A stretch of DNA of 64,000 nucleotides from Sphingomonas taxi (GCA_003243195.1 QFQI01000001.1:310001-374000); one strand, 5' to 3'. Shown: positions 52,702 through 62,716, numbered from the stretch's first letter. A program made the numbers and translations. The notes: a model not told the origin generated them from the letters alone.

Positions 52702-55305
52702 ATGACCGACGCCCCCGCCCCCACGCCGATGATGGCGCAATATCTGGCGTTGAAGGCCGAGGCCGACGATTGCCTGCTGTTCTATCGCATGGGCGATTTC
52801 TTCGAGCTGTTCTTCGACGACGCACGCACCGCCGCGCAGGTGCTGGACATCGCGCTGACCGCGCGCGGCGAGCATGCCGGAGCGAAGGTGCCGATGTGCG
52901 GCGTGCCGGTCCACGCCGCCACCGCCTATCTGCAACGCCTCATCAAGGCCGGGCACCGCGTCGCGATCGCCGAGCAGACCGAATCGCCCGAGGCCGCCCG
53001 CCGCGCGCGCGGGTCCAAGGCGCTGGTCAATCGCGCGATCGTGCGCGTCGTCACCGCCGGCACGCTGACCGAGGAGACCTTGCTCGACGCGCGCACCGCC
53101 AACTGGTGCGTCGCGGTCGGCGAGACCGCCGGCGGCGAGATGGCGGTGGCGGCCGCCGACGTCTCCACGGGCCGTTTCGAGGTGATCGCCTGCGACCGCG
53201 CGAGCGTGGCAGCGGAGCTGGCGCGGCTCGGCGCGGCGGAGGTGGTCGCCGCGGAGGGCAGCGCGGTCGCGGCGACGGTCTGGCGACCGCGCGCCGAGTT
53301 CGACAGCGCGCGCGCCGAGGAGCGGCTGAAGCGGCTGTTCGCGGTCGCGACGCTCGACGGCTTCGGCCAGTTCGGGCGTGCCGGGCTGGCGGCGGCGGGC
53401 GGGCTGGTCGCGTATCTCGACCATACCGCCAAGGGCCAGCTACCGTTCCTGCGCCCGCCCGTGCTGGCGGCGGCGCGCGACACGATGGCGATCGACGCGG
53501 CGACGCGCGAGAGCCTGGAGCTGACCTGCACCGCCGCCGGACAGCGCAAGGGCAGCCTGCTGGATGCGATCGACCGCACCGTCACCGGCGCGGGCGCGCG
53601 GCTGCTGGGCGCGGATCTGGGCGCGCCGCTGATGGACCGCGCGGCGATCGAGGCGCGGCTGGACCTGGTGCAATTGTTCCACGACGATGCGCCGCTGCGC
53701 GAGCGGATCCGCGCCGCGCTGCGCGCGCTCCCCGACATCGGGCGCGCGCTGGGCCGGCTGGCGGCGGGGCGCGGTTCGCCGCGCGATCTGGGGCAGTTGC
53801 GCGACGGGCTGGACGGCGCATGGGCGATCGGGGAGCGGCTCGCCAGGCTGGAGGACGCGCCCGCGCTGCTGGGCGAGATCGCGCCGCGCCTGCGCGGTCA
53901 CGGCCAGCTCATCGACCTGCTCCGGCGCGCGCTGGTCCCCTCCCCGCCGATCGACGCGGGCGACGGCGGGTATATCGCCGCCGGCTACGATCCGGCGCTG
54001 GACGCGTTGCGCGACACCGGCAGCGGCGGGCGCCGCGCGATCGCCGCGCTGGAGGCGGGCTTCCGCGCCAAGACCGGCATCGCCACGCTCAAGATCCGCC
54101 ACAATGGCGTGCTCGGCTATCATATCGAGGTGCCGGCGCGCGCCGCCGATCCGCTGATGGCGGCCGATTCGGGGTTCACGCACCGCCAGACGCTGGCCGG
54201 GGTGGTGCGCTTCAACGCCCCCGAACTGCACGAGGTCGCCGCCAGCGTGACGCAGGCCGGCGCGCACGCGCTGGCGGCGGAGGCGGCGCATCTGGAGGAG
54301 CTGACCGCCACCGCGCTGGCCGGGCGCGAGGGCGTGGCCGCCACCGCCGACGCGCTCGCGCGGCTCGATGTCGCCGCCGCGCTCGCCGAACGCGCGGCCG
54401 AGGGCAACTGGACCCGTCCCGCCTTCGCCGACCACGCCTGTTTCGAGGTGAGCGGCGGACGGCACCCGGTGGTGGAGGCGGCGCTGTCGCGGAGCGGCGA
54501 CCGCTTCGTCGCCAACGACTGCATGCTGGGGGAGACGTCGCGGCTGTGGCTGGTGACCGGCCCCAACATGGGCGGCAAGTCGACCTTCCTGCGCCAGAAC
54601 GCGCTGATCGCGGTGCTGGCGCAGGCCGGGGCGTATGTGCCCGCGACCACGGCACGGCTCGGGCTGGTCGACCGGCTGTTCAGCCGTGTCGGCGCGTCGG
54701 ACAATCTGGCGCGCGGCCGCTCGACCTTCATGGTCGAGATGGTGGAAACCGCCGCGATCCTCGCGCAAGCCACCGATCGCAGCTTCGTGATCCTCGACGA
54801 AGTGGGACGCGGCACCTCCACCTACGACGGGCTGGCGATCGCCTGGGCGGTGGTGGAGGCGATCCATGAGGACAATCGCTGCCGCTGCCTGTTCGCGACC
54901 CATTATCACGAGCTGACGCGGCTGGCGGAGCGCTGCGACGCGCTGTCGCTCCACCACGTCCGCGCGCGCGAGTGGAAGGGCGAGCTGGTGCTGCTCCACG
55001 AACTGGCGGACGGCCCGGCGGACCGCAGCTATGGCCTGGCGGTGGCGCGGCTGGCGGGCATGCCGCCGGCGACCGTGGCGCGCGCGAAGGCGGTACTGGC
55101 GAAACTGGAGGCGGGCCGCGCGAAGACCGGCGGGCTGGCGGCGGGGCTCGACGACCTCCCGCTGTTCGCCGCCGCCGCGCAGGTGCACGAGGAGCAATGC
55201 GACGCGATCCGCGGCGCCGTGGAGGCGCTGGACGTCGACGCGCTCACCCCGCGCGAGGCACTGGACACGCTCTACCGGCTGAAGGCGCTGGCGCGGGAAG
55301 GATAG
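52702..55305 (+). CDS. mutS: DNA mismatch repair protein MutS
   Basis: An 867-residue mismatch sensor: N-terminal mismatch-binding domain with FYRMGDFFELFFDDA (Phe-x-Glu wedge), connector and lever domains, and ATPase with Walker A GPNMGGKST, LDEVGRGTSTYDGLAIAWA (Walker B) and ATHYHELTRLA. Full length. Its ATG is seven bases after the toxin stop, so it may be co-transcribed with the toxin-antitoxin pair in addition to its own promoter. mutL is not in the window. Confidence 0.96.
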   Translation: MTDAPAPTPMMAQYLALKAEADDCLLFYRMGDFFELFFDDARTAAQVLDIALTARGEHAGAKVPMCGVPVHAATAYLQRLIKAGHRVAIAEQTESPEAARRARGSKALVNRAIVRVVTAGTLTEETLLDARTANWCVAVGETAGGEMAVAAADVSTGRFEVIACDRASVAAELARLGAAEVVAAEGSAVAATVWRPRAEFDSARAEERLKRLFAVATLDGFGQFGRAGLAAAGGLVAYLDHTAKGQLPFLRPPVLAAARDTMAIDAATRESLELTCTAAGQRKGSLLDAIDRTVTGAGARLLGADLGAPLMDRAAIEARLDLVQLFHDDAPLRERIRAALRALPDIGRALGRLAAGRGSPRDLGQLRDGLDGAWAIGERLARLEDAPALLGEIAPRLRGHGQLIDLLRRALVPSPPIDAGDGGYIAAGYDPALDALRDTGSGGRRAIAALEAGFRAKTGIATLKIRHNGVLGYHIEVPARAADPLMAADSGFTHRQTLAGVVRFNAPELHEVAASVTQAGAHALAAEAAHLEELTATALAGREGVAATADALARLDVAAALAERAAEGNWTRPAFADHACFEVSGGRHPVVEAALSRSGDRFVANDCMLGETSRLWLVTGPNMGGKSTFLRQNALIAVLAQAGAYVPATTARLGLVDRLFSRVGASDNLARGRSTFMVEMVETAAILAQATDRSFVILDEVGRGTSTYDGLAIAWAVVEAIHEDNRCRCLFATHYHELTRLAERCDALSLHHVRAREWKGELVLLHELADGPADRSYGLAVARLAGMPPATVARAKAVLAKLEAGRAKTGGLAAGLDDLPLFAAAAQVHEEQCDAIRGAVEALDVDALTPREALDTLYRLKALAREG

Positions 55306-55620
55306 TCCGCCCCGCCCCGGACGGATGTCGCGGCGGACGGCGACGGGATCGCCCCCCGACCGGCGCTGCATGTCGCGCTGCGCCGAACGACATCGGCGCG
55401 ACGGTCGCCCCGACCATCACGATCATCGCGGCGGCCGTCCGGAACGTCGCGCGATCCGTGGGCGCCGCCGGCACCGCATCTCCCGCCGCGCGGAAAACGC
55501 GCCGCGGCGCGTTTCCGGGCAAGCTGTCGGAGTCGGTTTGAAAACTCGCGGAAAGAGCGAGTTTTACGGGCGGTGCCGGCCCGCCGCGAAACGCGTGTCA
55601 GCGCGTTTGCAGACAGCCGC
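55306..55620. other. 315-base interval between mutS and gapR
   Basis: No credible gene on either strand. The first half is featureless GC-rich sequence. From about 55493 there is a hairpin GGAAAACGCGCC / GGCGCGTTTCC separated by two bases (a strong stem), and then copy C of the dispersed repeat up to the gapR stop. Together they probably terminate both convergent transcripts. Confidence 0.7.
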
Positions 55621-55624
55621 TCAG
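55531..55624 (+). repeat. Dispersed intergenic repeat, copy C
   Basis: Plus-strand reading begins GTCGGTTTGAAAACTCGCGG, continues AAGAGCGAGTTTTACGGGCGG, GTGCCGGCCCGCCGCGAAACGCG and ends GCAGACAGCCGCTCAG, running into the stop codon of gapR (opposite strand). Arms AACTCGC/GCGAGTT and AACGCG/CGCGTTT can form two hairpins. Opposite orientation to copies A and B. Confidence 0.8.
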
Positions 55625-55887
55625 ATCATCCCCAGCGCCTGGAGATAGACCTCGAGAATGGCCTCTTCCTCCTGATATTCTTCCTTCTTCTTCTTGCGGA
55701 TCTGGAGGATCTTGCGGATCGCCTTGCCGTCGTATCCGCGACTCTTCGCCTCGGCCATCACGTCCTTGATATCGTCGGCGATGCCCTTCTTCTCTTCCTC
55801 CAGGCGCTCCATCCGCTCGATCAGCAGCCGCAGCTCGTCCGCCGCGACCTGCCCGCCACCCATGCCTTCGCCACGCTCTTCCGCCAT
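55621..55887 (-). CDS. gapR: GapR family nucleoid protein (DUF2312)
   Basis: An 88-residue coiled-coil protein of the DUF2312 family, whose Caulobacter member GapR binds AT-rich overtwisted DNA ahead of replication and transcription. Seen: ADELRLLIERMERLEEEKKGI, DDIKDVMAEAKSRGYDGKAI and RKILQIRKKKKEEYQEEEAI. Length equals the Caulobacter protein. The stop codon lies inside repeat copy C. Good ribosome site GGAAAGAG. Confidence 0.94.
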   Translation of the reverse strand: MAEERGEGMGGGQVAADELRLLIERMERLEEEKKGIADDIKDVMAEAKSRGYDGKAIRKILQIRKKKKEEYQEEEAILEVYLQALGMI

Positions 55888-56022
55888 GTGTCTCTTTCCG
55901 AATTGATCGACGCCGCCCGCAGCGCCGACGAATCGCGCAGCGCTGGGGACGACGCAGGTGATACCCTGTGGGTGCGGCGGCGCGTCTATCGCCCCGGGCG
56001 GCGCGGCTCAAGCCTGCCGCGT

Positions 56023-56313
56023 TCAGGCGTTCTTCTTCACGCTCTCCGCCATGCGCGCCAGTTGTTCGGGCGTGGCGTCGCCCTGGTGCTGCGCCTTCCA
56101 CTGCGCATAGGGCATGCCGTACACCGCCTCGCGCGCGTCGTCGCGCGACAGGCCGCCCGCCTCGCCCACCCAGTCCGACAGGCAGTTGCGGCAGAAGCCC
56201 GCCAGCCCCATCAGGTCGACGTTCTGCGCGTCGCTGCGATGGCGCAGGTGACGCACCAGCCGCCGGAACGCCGCCGCGGCGGCCGCATCGTCGATGGTGT
56301 CGAGCCGGTCCAT
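56023..56313 (-). CDS. DUF1244 domain protein
   Basis: A 96-residue DUF1244 protein: AAFRRLVRHLRHRSDAQNVDLMGLAG, then FCRNCLSDW (paired Cys), and ARE-x-YGMPYAQWKAQHQ. The family is small, helical and widespread in alphaproteobacteria with no assigned function; the two Cys may bind metal. ATG at 56313 follows GGAGACAGC. Divergent from pyk over 66 bases. Confidence 0.9.
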   Translation of the reverse strand: MDRLDTIDDAAAAAAFRRLVRHLRHRSDAQNVDLMGLAGFCRNCLSDWVGEAGGLSRDDAREAVYGMPYAQWKAQHQGDATPEQLARMAESVKKNA

Positions 56314-56379
56314 GCTGTCTCCGTGATTTGATCCTGTCGCGTTACCCGCTAAGGCCGGCGCGGCAAAGCAGGAAGGCGC

Positions 56380-57858
<1,479 letters not shown>

Positions 57859-57953
57859 GCGGCGGTCCCGAACGGCGCCGCAGGCGCGCTGGCGATGTCC
57901 GCCCGGCACCGGCCTCGTCGTGCGGTGTCGCGACTGAGGCTGTGCTCCGCGAT

Positions 57954-57983
57954 GCGGCGGCTGTAAGAAAAAGCAGCCGCCGC
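57954..57983. terminator. 10-bp perfect hairpin with A-rich loop after pyk
   Basis: GCGGCGGCTG, loop TAAGAAAAAG, CAGCCGCCGC. There is no T-run after it on the plus strand. It lies 95 bases after the pyk stop and 79 before the next small gene, so it could be a factor-dependent terminator or a 5'-leader element. Confidence 0.55.
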
Positions 57984-58061
57984 GGCGCCTTTCGTCCTAT
58001 CCTATGTTGGCGAATTTTGCCATCGAGCGCCCCGGGGAAAGAGGCACGGGGTGGGGGACAG

Positions 58062-58238
58062 ATGCCGCTACAGCGACACAATGCGCTTCGACAGGAACTG
58101 GAGACGGCGCGGCGGGTGAGGCGCGGCATGACCGATGTCACGACGCTGCACACGCTGCACCATTATATCAGCGAACTGGAGGAGGAACTGCGCCGCAGCC
58201 AGCGCAGCATCATGCCCGGCGCTCCGCTGAACGGCTGA
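58062..58238 (+). CDS. Small coiled-coil protein of unknown function
   Basis: A 58-residue protein: basic N-terminal helix (QRHNALRQELETARRVRRGM), then TDVTTLHTLHHYISELEEELRRS, predicted to be two helices. A GTGGGGGACAG ribosome-site region precedes the ATG. The length, codon pattern and spacing fit a real gene, but no family is recognised. A long leader (about 200 bases from pyk) carries the A-rich hairpin. Confidence 0.6.
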   Translation: MPLQRHNALRQELETARRVRRGMTDVTTLHTLHHYISELEEELRRSQRSIMPGAPLNG

Positions 58239-58325
58239 GGTGTCGGCACCAACCGGCGCGCGACGCGACTCGCTCCTCAGGGGGGAAAGGGGCGACGGAA
58301 CCCCGCTCCGCGACGCACCGGATGG

Positions 58326-58694
58326 TCAGGTGGCGCGGATGTCGGCGCTGAGCGGCGGGGTCTGCTGGTGCTGCACGACCTTCCAGACGTCATGTTCCAG
58401 CCGGCGATAGGTCGAGGTGCAATGCGCGACATAGCGTTCGTCGCCTCTCGACGCCTCCGCGCGGTAGCCGACGACGATCAGCCCCTCCTGCGGGCGCACG
58501 ATCCGTCGTTCGTCCAGGTGCACCTGATCCCAGCGCGGTGTGTCGCTGACCGCGGCGACCGCCGCCGCGCCTTCCAGCACATAGGGGGGCCGCGGCACGA
58601 CCATCAGCGCGGCCTCGTCGATCGATTCGCGGTAATGCCGCGCATCGCCGGTCCACAGGCTTTCCTCGAACGCCCAGACGCGATCGTCTTCCAT
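58326..58694 (-). CDS. NTF2-like (DUF4440-type) protein
   Basis: A 122-residue protein with the SnoaL/NTF2-like cone-fold pattern: VWAFEESLWTGDARHYRESID at the start, EGAAAVAAVSD, WDQVHLDERRIVRP and CTSTYRRLEHDVWKVVQHQQTP at the end. The family is varied (enzymes, immunity or binding proteins); no catalytic residues can be assigned. GGGAGTCGCAGC precedes the ATG at 58694. Confidence 0.8.
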   Translation of the reverse strand: MEDDRVWAFEESLWTGDARHYRESIDEAALMVVPRPPYVLEGAAAVAAVSDTPRWDQVHLDERRIVRPQEGLIVVGYRAEASRGDERYVAHCTSTYRRLEHDVWKVVQHQQTPPLSADIRAT

Positions 58695-58755
58695 GCTGCG
58701 ACTCCCGTGATGATCCGGGGTGGATACGCGGCGCGGCGGACGAACGTTCCGCCGT

Positions 58756-59391
58756 TCAGCCCGGCACTGCCGCGAGCAGGTCGGCCGCCACCAACTCGGC
58801 ACGCAGCGTCGCGGCGTCGCGGAAGTGATGCGAGCGGATGCCCAGCGCGCGCGCGCCGGCGATGTTGGCCTCATTGTCGTCGATGAAGAACGCCGCCTCG
58901 GCAGGCAGGCCGAATCGGCGCAGCGCGAGCCGGTAGATCGCCGGATCGGGCTTCACCAGCCGCTCGTCGCCGGACACCACGATGTCGCGGAACCGATCGA
59001 AGACGTGCGCCTCGCGCGCGCGGAACGGCGGGAAGAATTCGCCGGAGAAGTTGGTGATCGCGAACAGCGGCACGCCCGCGCCGTGCAGTTCGTCGACGAT
59101 CGCCATCATCCCCGGGATCGCCCCCGGGATCTGTTCGCAAAAGCGCGGCCCCCACAGCGCGATCATCGCGGCATGCTGCGGAAAGCGCGCGGCCAGCTCC
59201 GCGCTGGTCTCCGCGAAGGGGCGACCGGCGTCGTGCTGGAAATGCCACTCGCGCGTGGCGACGTCGTTCAGGAACGCGTCGAGCGCCCGTTCGTCATCGA
59301 ACAGGCGCTCGTACAGGACGCGCGGGTCCCAGTCGTACAGGACGTGTCCGACGTCGAAGATCACCGACGTCGGGCGCACCGCCCCGCTCAA
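58756..59391 (-). CDS. HAD-superfamily hydrolase (YihX-like)
   Basis: A 211-residue HAD phosphatase with nucleophile Asp in VIFDVGHVLYDWDPR (motif I with Gly in place of the second Asp, as seen in the HAD-IA YihX group), ITNFSGEFF (motif II), the Lys of RLVKPDPAIY, and FIDDNEANI (motif IV). It is probably a sugar phosphatase. The start is uncertain: a TTG at 59391 nine bases after the rpmJ stop, or GTG codons at 59379 and 59364. Probably co-transcribed with rpmJ. Confidence 0.88.
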   Translation of the reverse strand: MSGAVRPTSVIFDVGHVLYDWDPRVLYERLFDDERALDAFLNDVATREWHFQHDAGRPFAETSAELAARFPQHAAMIALWGPRFCEQIPGAIPGMMAIVDELHGAGVPLFAITNFSGEFFPPFRAREAHVFDRFRDIVVSGDERLVKPDPAIYRLALRRFGLPAEAAFFIDDNEANIAGARALGIRSHHFRDAATLRAELVAADLLAAVPG

Positions 59392-59399
59392 GGCGTTGC

Positions 59400-59525
59400 T
59401 CAGCCCTGACGGGCCTTGAAGCGGCGATTCGTCTTGTTGATGACATAGGTGCGACCGCGGCGACGGATGACGCGATTGTCGCGATGACGGTCCTTGAGCG
59501 ACTTCAGGCTGTTGCGGATCTTCAT
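59400..59525 (-). CDS. rpmJ: 50S ribosomal protein L36 (zinc-free form)
   Basis: A 41-residue L36 (MKIRNSLKSLKDRHRDN, then VIRRRGRTYVINKTN and RRFKARQG). It lacks the four zinc ligands (Cys/His) of the usual form, so it belongs to the C-minus group that does not need zinc. It lies alone, far from the ribosomal protein operons, followed closely by the HAD gene. Confidence 0.96.
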   Translation of the reverse strand: MKIRNSLKSLKDRHRDNRVIRRRGRTYVINKTNRRFKARQG

Positions 59526-59654
59526 GGCTTGCGCTTCTTCGAAAACGGGAAAGCGCGCCGCCTAGAGAGCGGGGGCGCGAAAGTCAACCGAGCGGGAGCT
59601 TGCGGCGCGCCCACGCGTTGCTATGGCGAAACGATCTTCATGGGGGTTTCGTTC

Positions 59655-60254
59655 ATGCGTCGCGCCGTTCTCATTCTCCTGGCCGTCGCGCCGCTCGCGG
59701 CGTGCGCCACCGGGCCGCAGCGTTTTCCGGTGCAGGCGACGCGCTTCCACTATGACGCGGTGGCGCAGCGCGGCACGATCGCGGTGGAGCCGCTGCCCGG
59801 GCCGTCGTCCGCCAGCCTGGAATACAAGACCTACGCCGCCGCCGTGCAGGCCGAGCTGCTGCGCAACGGCTTCACCAGCCCCGCGCCCGGCGCGAAGCCC
59901 GAATTCATCGCCACCGTCGGCTTCACGCGCGCCGATCGCGAACTGCCGCGGCGTCGCTCGCCGGTGCAGATCGGACTGGGCGGCGGCGGCTATTCCGGCG
60001 GGTGGCGCGGCGGCACCGGGCTGGGCGGCGGCGTCAGCTTCCCGCTGGGCGGCGGCGGGGCCAGCACCGGGGTCGTCACCGAACTGGCGGTGCGCATCCG
60101 TCACGGCGCCGATGCGATCTGGGAGGGTCAGGCGCAGTCGCTGACCGACACCACCGCGCCCGATGCGGACGCCGCATCGGTCGCCGCGCGGCTGGCGGCG
60201 GCGCTGTTCAAGGAATTCCCCGGCGATTCGGGCCGGACCGTCGAGGTAAAATGA
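59655..60254 (+). CDS. DUF4136 lipoprotein
   Basis: A 199-residue lipoprotein with lipobox LAAC (Cys near residue 19, MRRAVLILLAVAPLAAC). DUF4136 traits: early FHYDAV, GTIAVEPLPG, LEYKTYAAAVQAELLRNGF, and a Gly-rich central loop (GGGGYSGGWRGGTGLGGG). An upstream ATG at 59640 is possible. Function unknown; the family is usually outer-membrane associated. It overlaps the next gene by four bases. Confidence 0.86.
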   Translation: MRRAVLILLAVAPLAACATGPQRFPVQATRFHYDAVAQRGTIAVEPLPGPSSASLEYKTYAAAVQAELLRNGFTSPAPGAKPEFIATVGFTRADRELPRRRSPVQIGLGGGGYSGGWRGGTGLGGGVSFPLGGGGASTGVVTELAVRIRHGADAIWEGQAQSLTDTTAPDADAASVAARLAAALFKEFPGDSGRTVEVK

Positions 60255-61372
60255 CCATCGCCATCAACGCCGCCTTCGATGGCGGCAACATCCGCGTGGT
60301 CGCGATCGACGGAGAAGGCGACGACTGGCGTTGCGACCTGGAGATCGTGCGCGATCACCAGTCGGACTTCTTCCAGTGGTTCTATTTCCGCGCCGCCGGG
60401 CTGCGCGGCAGGCGCGTCACGTTCCGCATCCTGAACGCGGGCGAATCGGCCTATCCGTTCGGCTGGCCGGGCTATCGCACCCGCGCCTCGACCGATCTGG
60501 ACGCGTGGCGGATGATCGAGACCCGCTATGACGGCGGCGTGCTGGCGTTCGACTGGACGGGCGAGCACGACCTGGCGTGGTTCGCCTATTTCGCGCCCTA
60601 TACGATGGAGATGCATGCACGGCTGGTGGCGCGGATCGCCGCGCACCCCGGCGTCACGCACCGCGAGCTGGGCACCACGCTGGACGGACAGGCGATCGAC
60701 TATTTCCGCGTCGGCACGGGCGCGAAACAGGTGTGGCTCTACGCGCGCCAGCACCCCGGCGAATCGATGGCCGAATGGTGGATGGACGGCGCGCTCGACT
60801 GGCTGACCAGCGCCGCCGCCGCGCCGCTGCTGGCGGCGGCGACCGTGCATGTCGTGCCCAACATGAACCCGGACGGCACGCGCCGCGGGCATCTGCGCAC
60901 CAACGCGGCCGGCGTGAACCTGAACCGCGAATGGCACGCCCCCTCGCCCGAGCGCAGTCCCGAGGTGCTGTGCGTGCTGCGCGAGATGGATGCGACCGGC
61001 GTCACCTTCGCGATCGACGTGCATGGTGACGAGGCGATCCCCGCCAATTTCATCGCCGGGTTCGAGGGGATCCCGTCATGGACCGACCCGCATGGCGAGA
61101 AGTTCTACGACTTCGGCCGGCGGCTGGCGGCGCATTCGCCCGATTTCCAGACCGAGCTGGGCTATGATCGCTCGGCGCCCGGCAAGGCCAACCTGTCGAT
61201 GTCCACCAACCAGCTTGCCGAGCGGTTCGGCGCGGTGTCGGTGACGCTGGAGATGCCGTTCAAGGATCACGACCCGAACCCCGATGCGGCGTTCGGCTGG
61301 AGCCCCGAGCGGTCAAAGGCGCTGGGCGTCGCCTGTCTCGAGGTGCTCGCCGGGATGATCGCGGAGCTGTGA
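60251..61372 (+). CDS. M14 family zinc carboxypeptidase (cytosolic-type)
   Basis: A 373-residue enzyme: an N-terminal beta domain (about 1-120, typical of the cytosolic carboxypeptidase-like M14B/D group) and a catalytic domain with zinc ligands in RQHPGESMAEW (His and Glu) and IDVHGDE (His), NLNREW, and the catalytic Glu in VSVTLEMPF. No signal peptide is seen. Starts within the stop of the DUF4136 gene (ATGA). It probably trims C-terminal amino acids of peptides or murein peptides. Confidence 0.9.
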   Translation: MTIAINAAFDGGNIRVVAIDGEGDDWRCDLEIVRDHQSDFFQWFYFRAAGLRGRRVTFRILNAGESAYPFGWPGYRTRASTDLDAWRMIETRYDGGVLAFDWTGEHDLAWFAYFAPYTMEMHARLVARIAAHPGVTHRELGTTLDGQAIDYFRVGTGAKQVWLYARQHPGESMAEWWMDGALDWLTSAAAAPLLAAATVHVVPNMNPDGTRRGHLRTNAAGVNLNREWHAPSPERSPEVLCVLREMDATGVTFAIDVHGDEAIPANFIAGFEGIPSWTDPHGEKFYDFGRRLAAHSPDFQTELGYDRSAPGKANLSMSTNQLAERFGAVSVTLEMPFKDHDPNPDAAFGWSPERSKALGVACLEVLAGMIAEL

Positions 61373-61388
61373 GGCGACCGGCCGGTCC

Positions 61389-61859
61389 TCATTCAGGCTC
61401 GGGCGCCCCGGTGCGCGCGGCATAGATCGTCAACCGCTTCAGCAGCTCCGCCTCCGCTGCCGCGCGGCCCGCCCCCGACCGCGCGCGCATCGCCGTCGGC
61501 ACCGGCCGCGCATCCTCGCGCAGCAGCAGCAGGCGCAGCATCGCGTCGGAAAAGCGCCGGCGATGCCCCACCACCTCGCCCTTGTAGACGATCGGCTCCA
61601 GCCATCCCTCCACCGCCCGGGTATAGGCGGCGCGCTCCAGCGCCGGCACGCAATAGGCCAGCGCCGCATCCCACGCCGCGCCGAAATCCGGGATGCGCTT
61701 CTTCACGCGATAGGCCGATGTCGAACTCAGCCCGACATGGGCGCAGGCCGATCGCACGCACGCCGTTTCACGCAGCACGCGCAGGAACGCGACCTGCCGC
61801 GCCGGCGTCCATCCGTCATGACGATGCCGGAACGCCGTCACTTCACTGCTGCTGCCCAT
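61389..61859 (-). CDS. Helix-turn-helix-like protein of unknown function
   Basis: A 156-residue basic protein. Residues 14-70 resemble an HTH: GWTPARQVAFLRVLRETACVRSAC then VGLSSTSAYRVKKRIPDFGAAWDAAL, similar in style to phage terminase small subunits and transposon-linked helix-turn-helix proteins. The rest is helical and Arg-rich. GGAGATCGGGA precedes the ATG at 61859. Convergent with the M14 gene. Function not assigned; similar genes are common in sphingomonads by memory. Confidence 0.7.
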   Translation of the reverse strand: MGSSSEVTAFRHRHDGWTPARQVAFLRVLRETACVRSACAHVGLSSTSAYRVKKRIPDFGAAWDAALAYCVPALERAAYTRAVEGWLEPIVYKGEVVGHRRRFSDAMLRLLLLREDARPVPTAMRARSGAGRAAAEAELLKRLTIYAARTGAPEPE

Positions 61860-62100
61860 TCCCGATCTCCCACACCGACCGCGCGGGAAATAGCGCAGCG
61901 CCGTGCTTGTAGGACAGCACGAACCCGCCCGCCTTTGCGGCGTGTCGGAGGGATGACCGGTTTCGCCCATCTCCGGACACTCGCCGTTCGATGGTTCGGT
62001 GGGTCTCGGCGGCGGACGGGCTGCTCATCCCTCGTGCCGGGTACTGGAACTAGCTTGATCTTCGTTGACCGGCGAGTGTCGGCTACATAATCCGATCCCG

Positions 62101-62463
62101 ATGGGTGCACATCTTTCCAGCTATGCGTTCCTCGCACTTACCGCTTGCATAGGGTGCGCGCCGGCACCTGAGCCAGATATCTATCAGGTGGGATACGGCC
62201 CAACACAGTATCTGCCTCTGTCGGGAGGGTACGCGCGGGACTATATAGACGAGGACGTCCGCAGGGTTCCGGCTGCGATCCGTCGTTGCGGAGCGCGGTT
62301 CCTCGCCTTCAACGGCGAAATCACCGACGGCGGGGAAGAAGCCTACTTCGCGGTGACAAAGTCGGGCAGCGTCGGATGCGTGAAACGCGCGCTGCCGCAG
62401 GGTACGGTTGAACCCGCACCATCGGTGATCGTCGACCTGCTTCGGAAGAAGCGGAGCAACTAG
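62101..62463 (+). CDS. Small lipoprotein of unknown function, atypical base composition
   Basis: A 120-residue protein with a probable lipobox (LTAC or CIGC near residues 13-19) and then YQVGYGPTQYLPLSGGYARDYI, RRCGARFLAFNGEITDGGEEAYFAVT and VGCVKRALP. It uses AT-rich codons (ATA, TAT, CTT, ACA) far more than its neighbours, and the local GC is visibly lower from about 62040. This suggests recent acquisition. The next 250 bases hold an inverted-repeat element. ATG at 62101 was preferred; the frame is open to 62065. Confidence 0.65.
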   Translation: MGAHLSSYAFLALTACIGCAPAPEPDIYQVGYGPTQYLPLSGGYARDYIDEDVRRVPAAIRRCGARFLAFNGEITDGGEEAYFAVTKSGSVGCVKRALPQGTVEPAPSVIVDLLRKKRSN

Positions 62464-62490
62464 AAAAACGTCCGCTTTCCACCAAGTACC

Positions 62491-62581
62491 GTCATTCCCG
62501 CGCGGGCGGGAATCCAGAACCTCCGACCTTCCGGCTCCATCGACGGACCTGCGTCTGGATTCTCCCCTGCGCGGGAATGAC
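62491..62581. repeat. 91-base inverted-repeat element (GTCATTCCCGCG type)
   Basis: Left arm begins GTCATTCCCGCGC and ends AATCCAGA; the right arm reversed reads GTCATTCCCGCGC...AATCCAGA with a few mismatches over 28 bases. A unique centre of about 35 bases separates them. This is a REP/MITE-like element known from many proteobacteria. It lies between the atypical lipoprotein and acnA. Confidence 0.85.
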
Positions 62582-62716
62582 GAAGCGCCCCCCCCTTTCG
62601 CACCCGCGGTACGGCTGCTATCGCCCGCGGCGACCGAGAGTTTCGCTCCCGTCGATGCAGGCGATGCCACGAGCATGCCGCCGCGCGCGACGGCCCCGTG
62701 AAGAAGGATCACGCCC

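Noticed and set aside
61838..62137. 99-codon minus-strand frame between the HTH-like gene and the small lipoprotein
   Set aside because: It overlaps the start of the HTH-like gene in another frame, has no ribosome site and no recognisable pattern.
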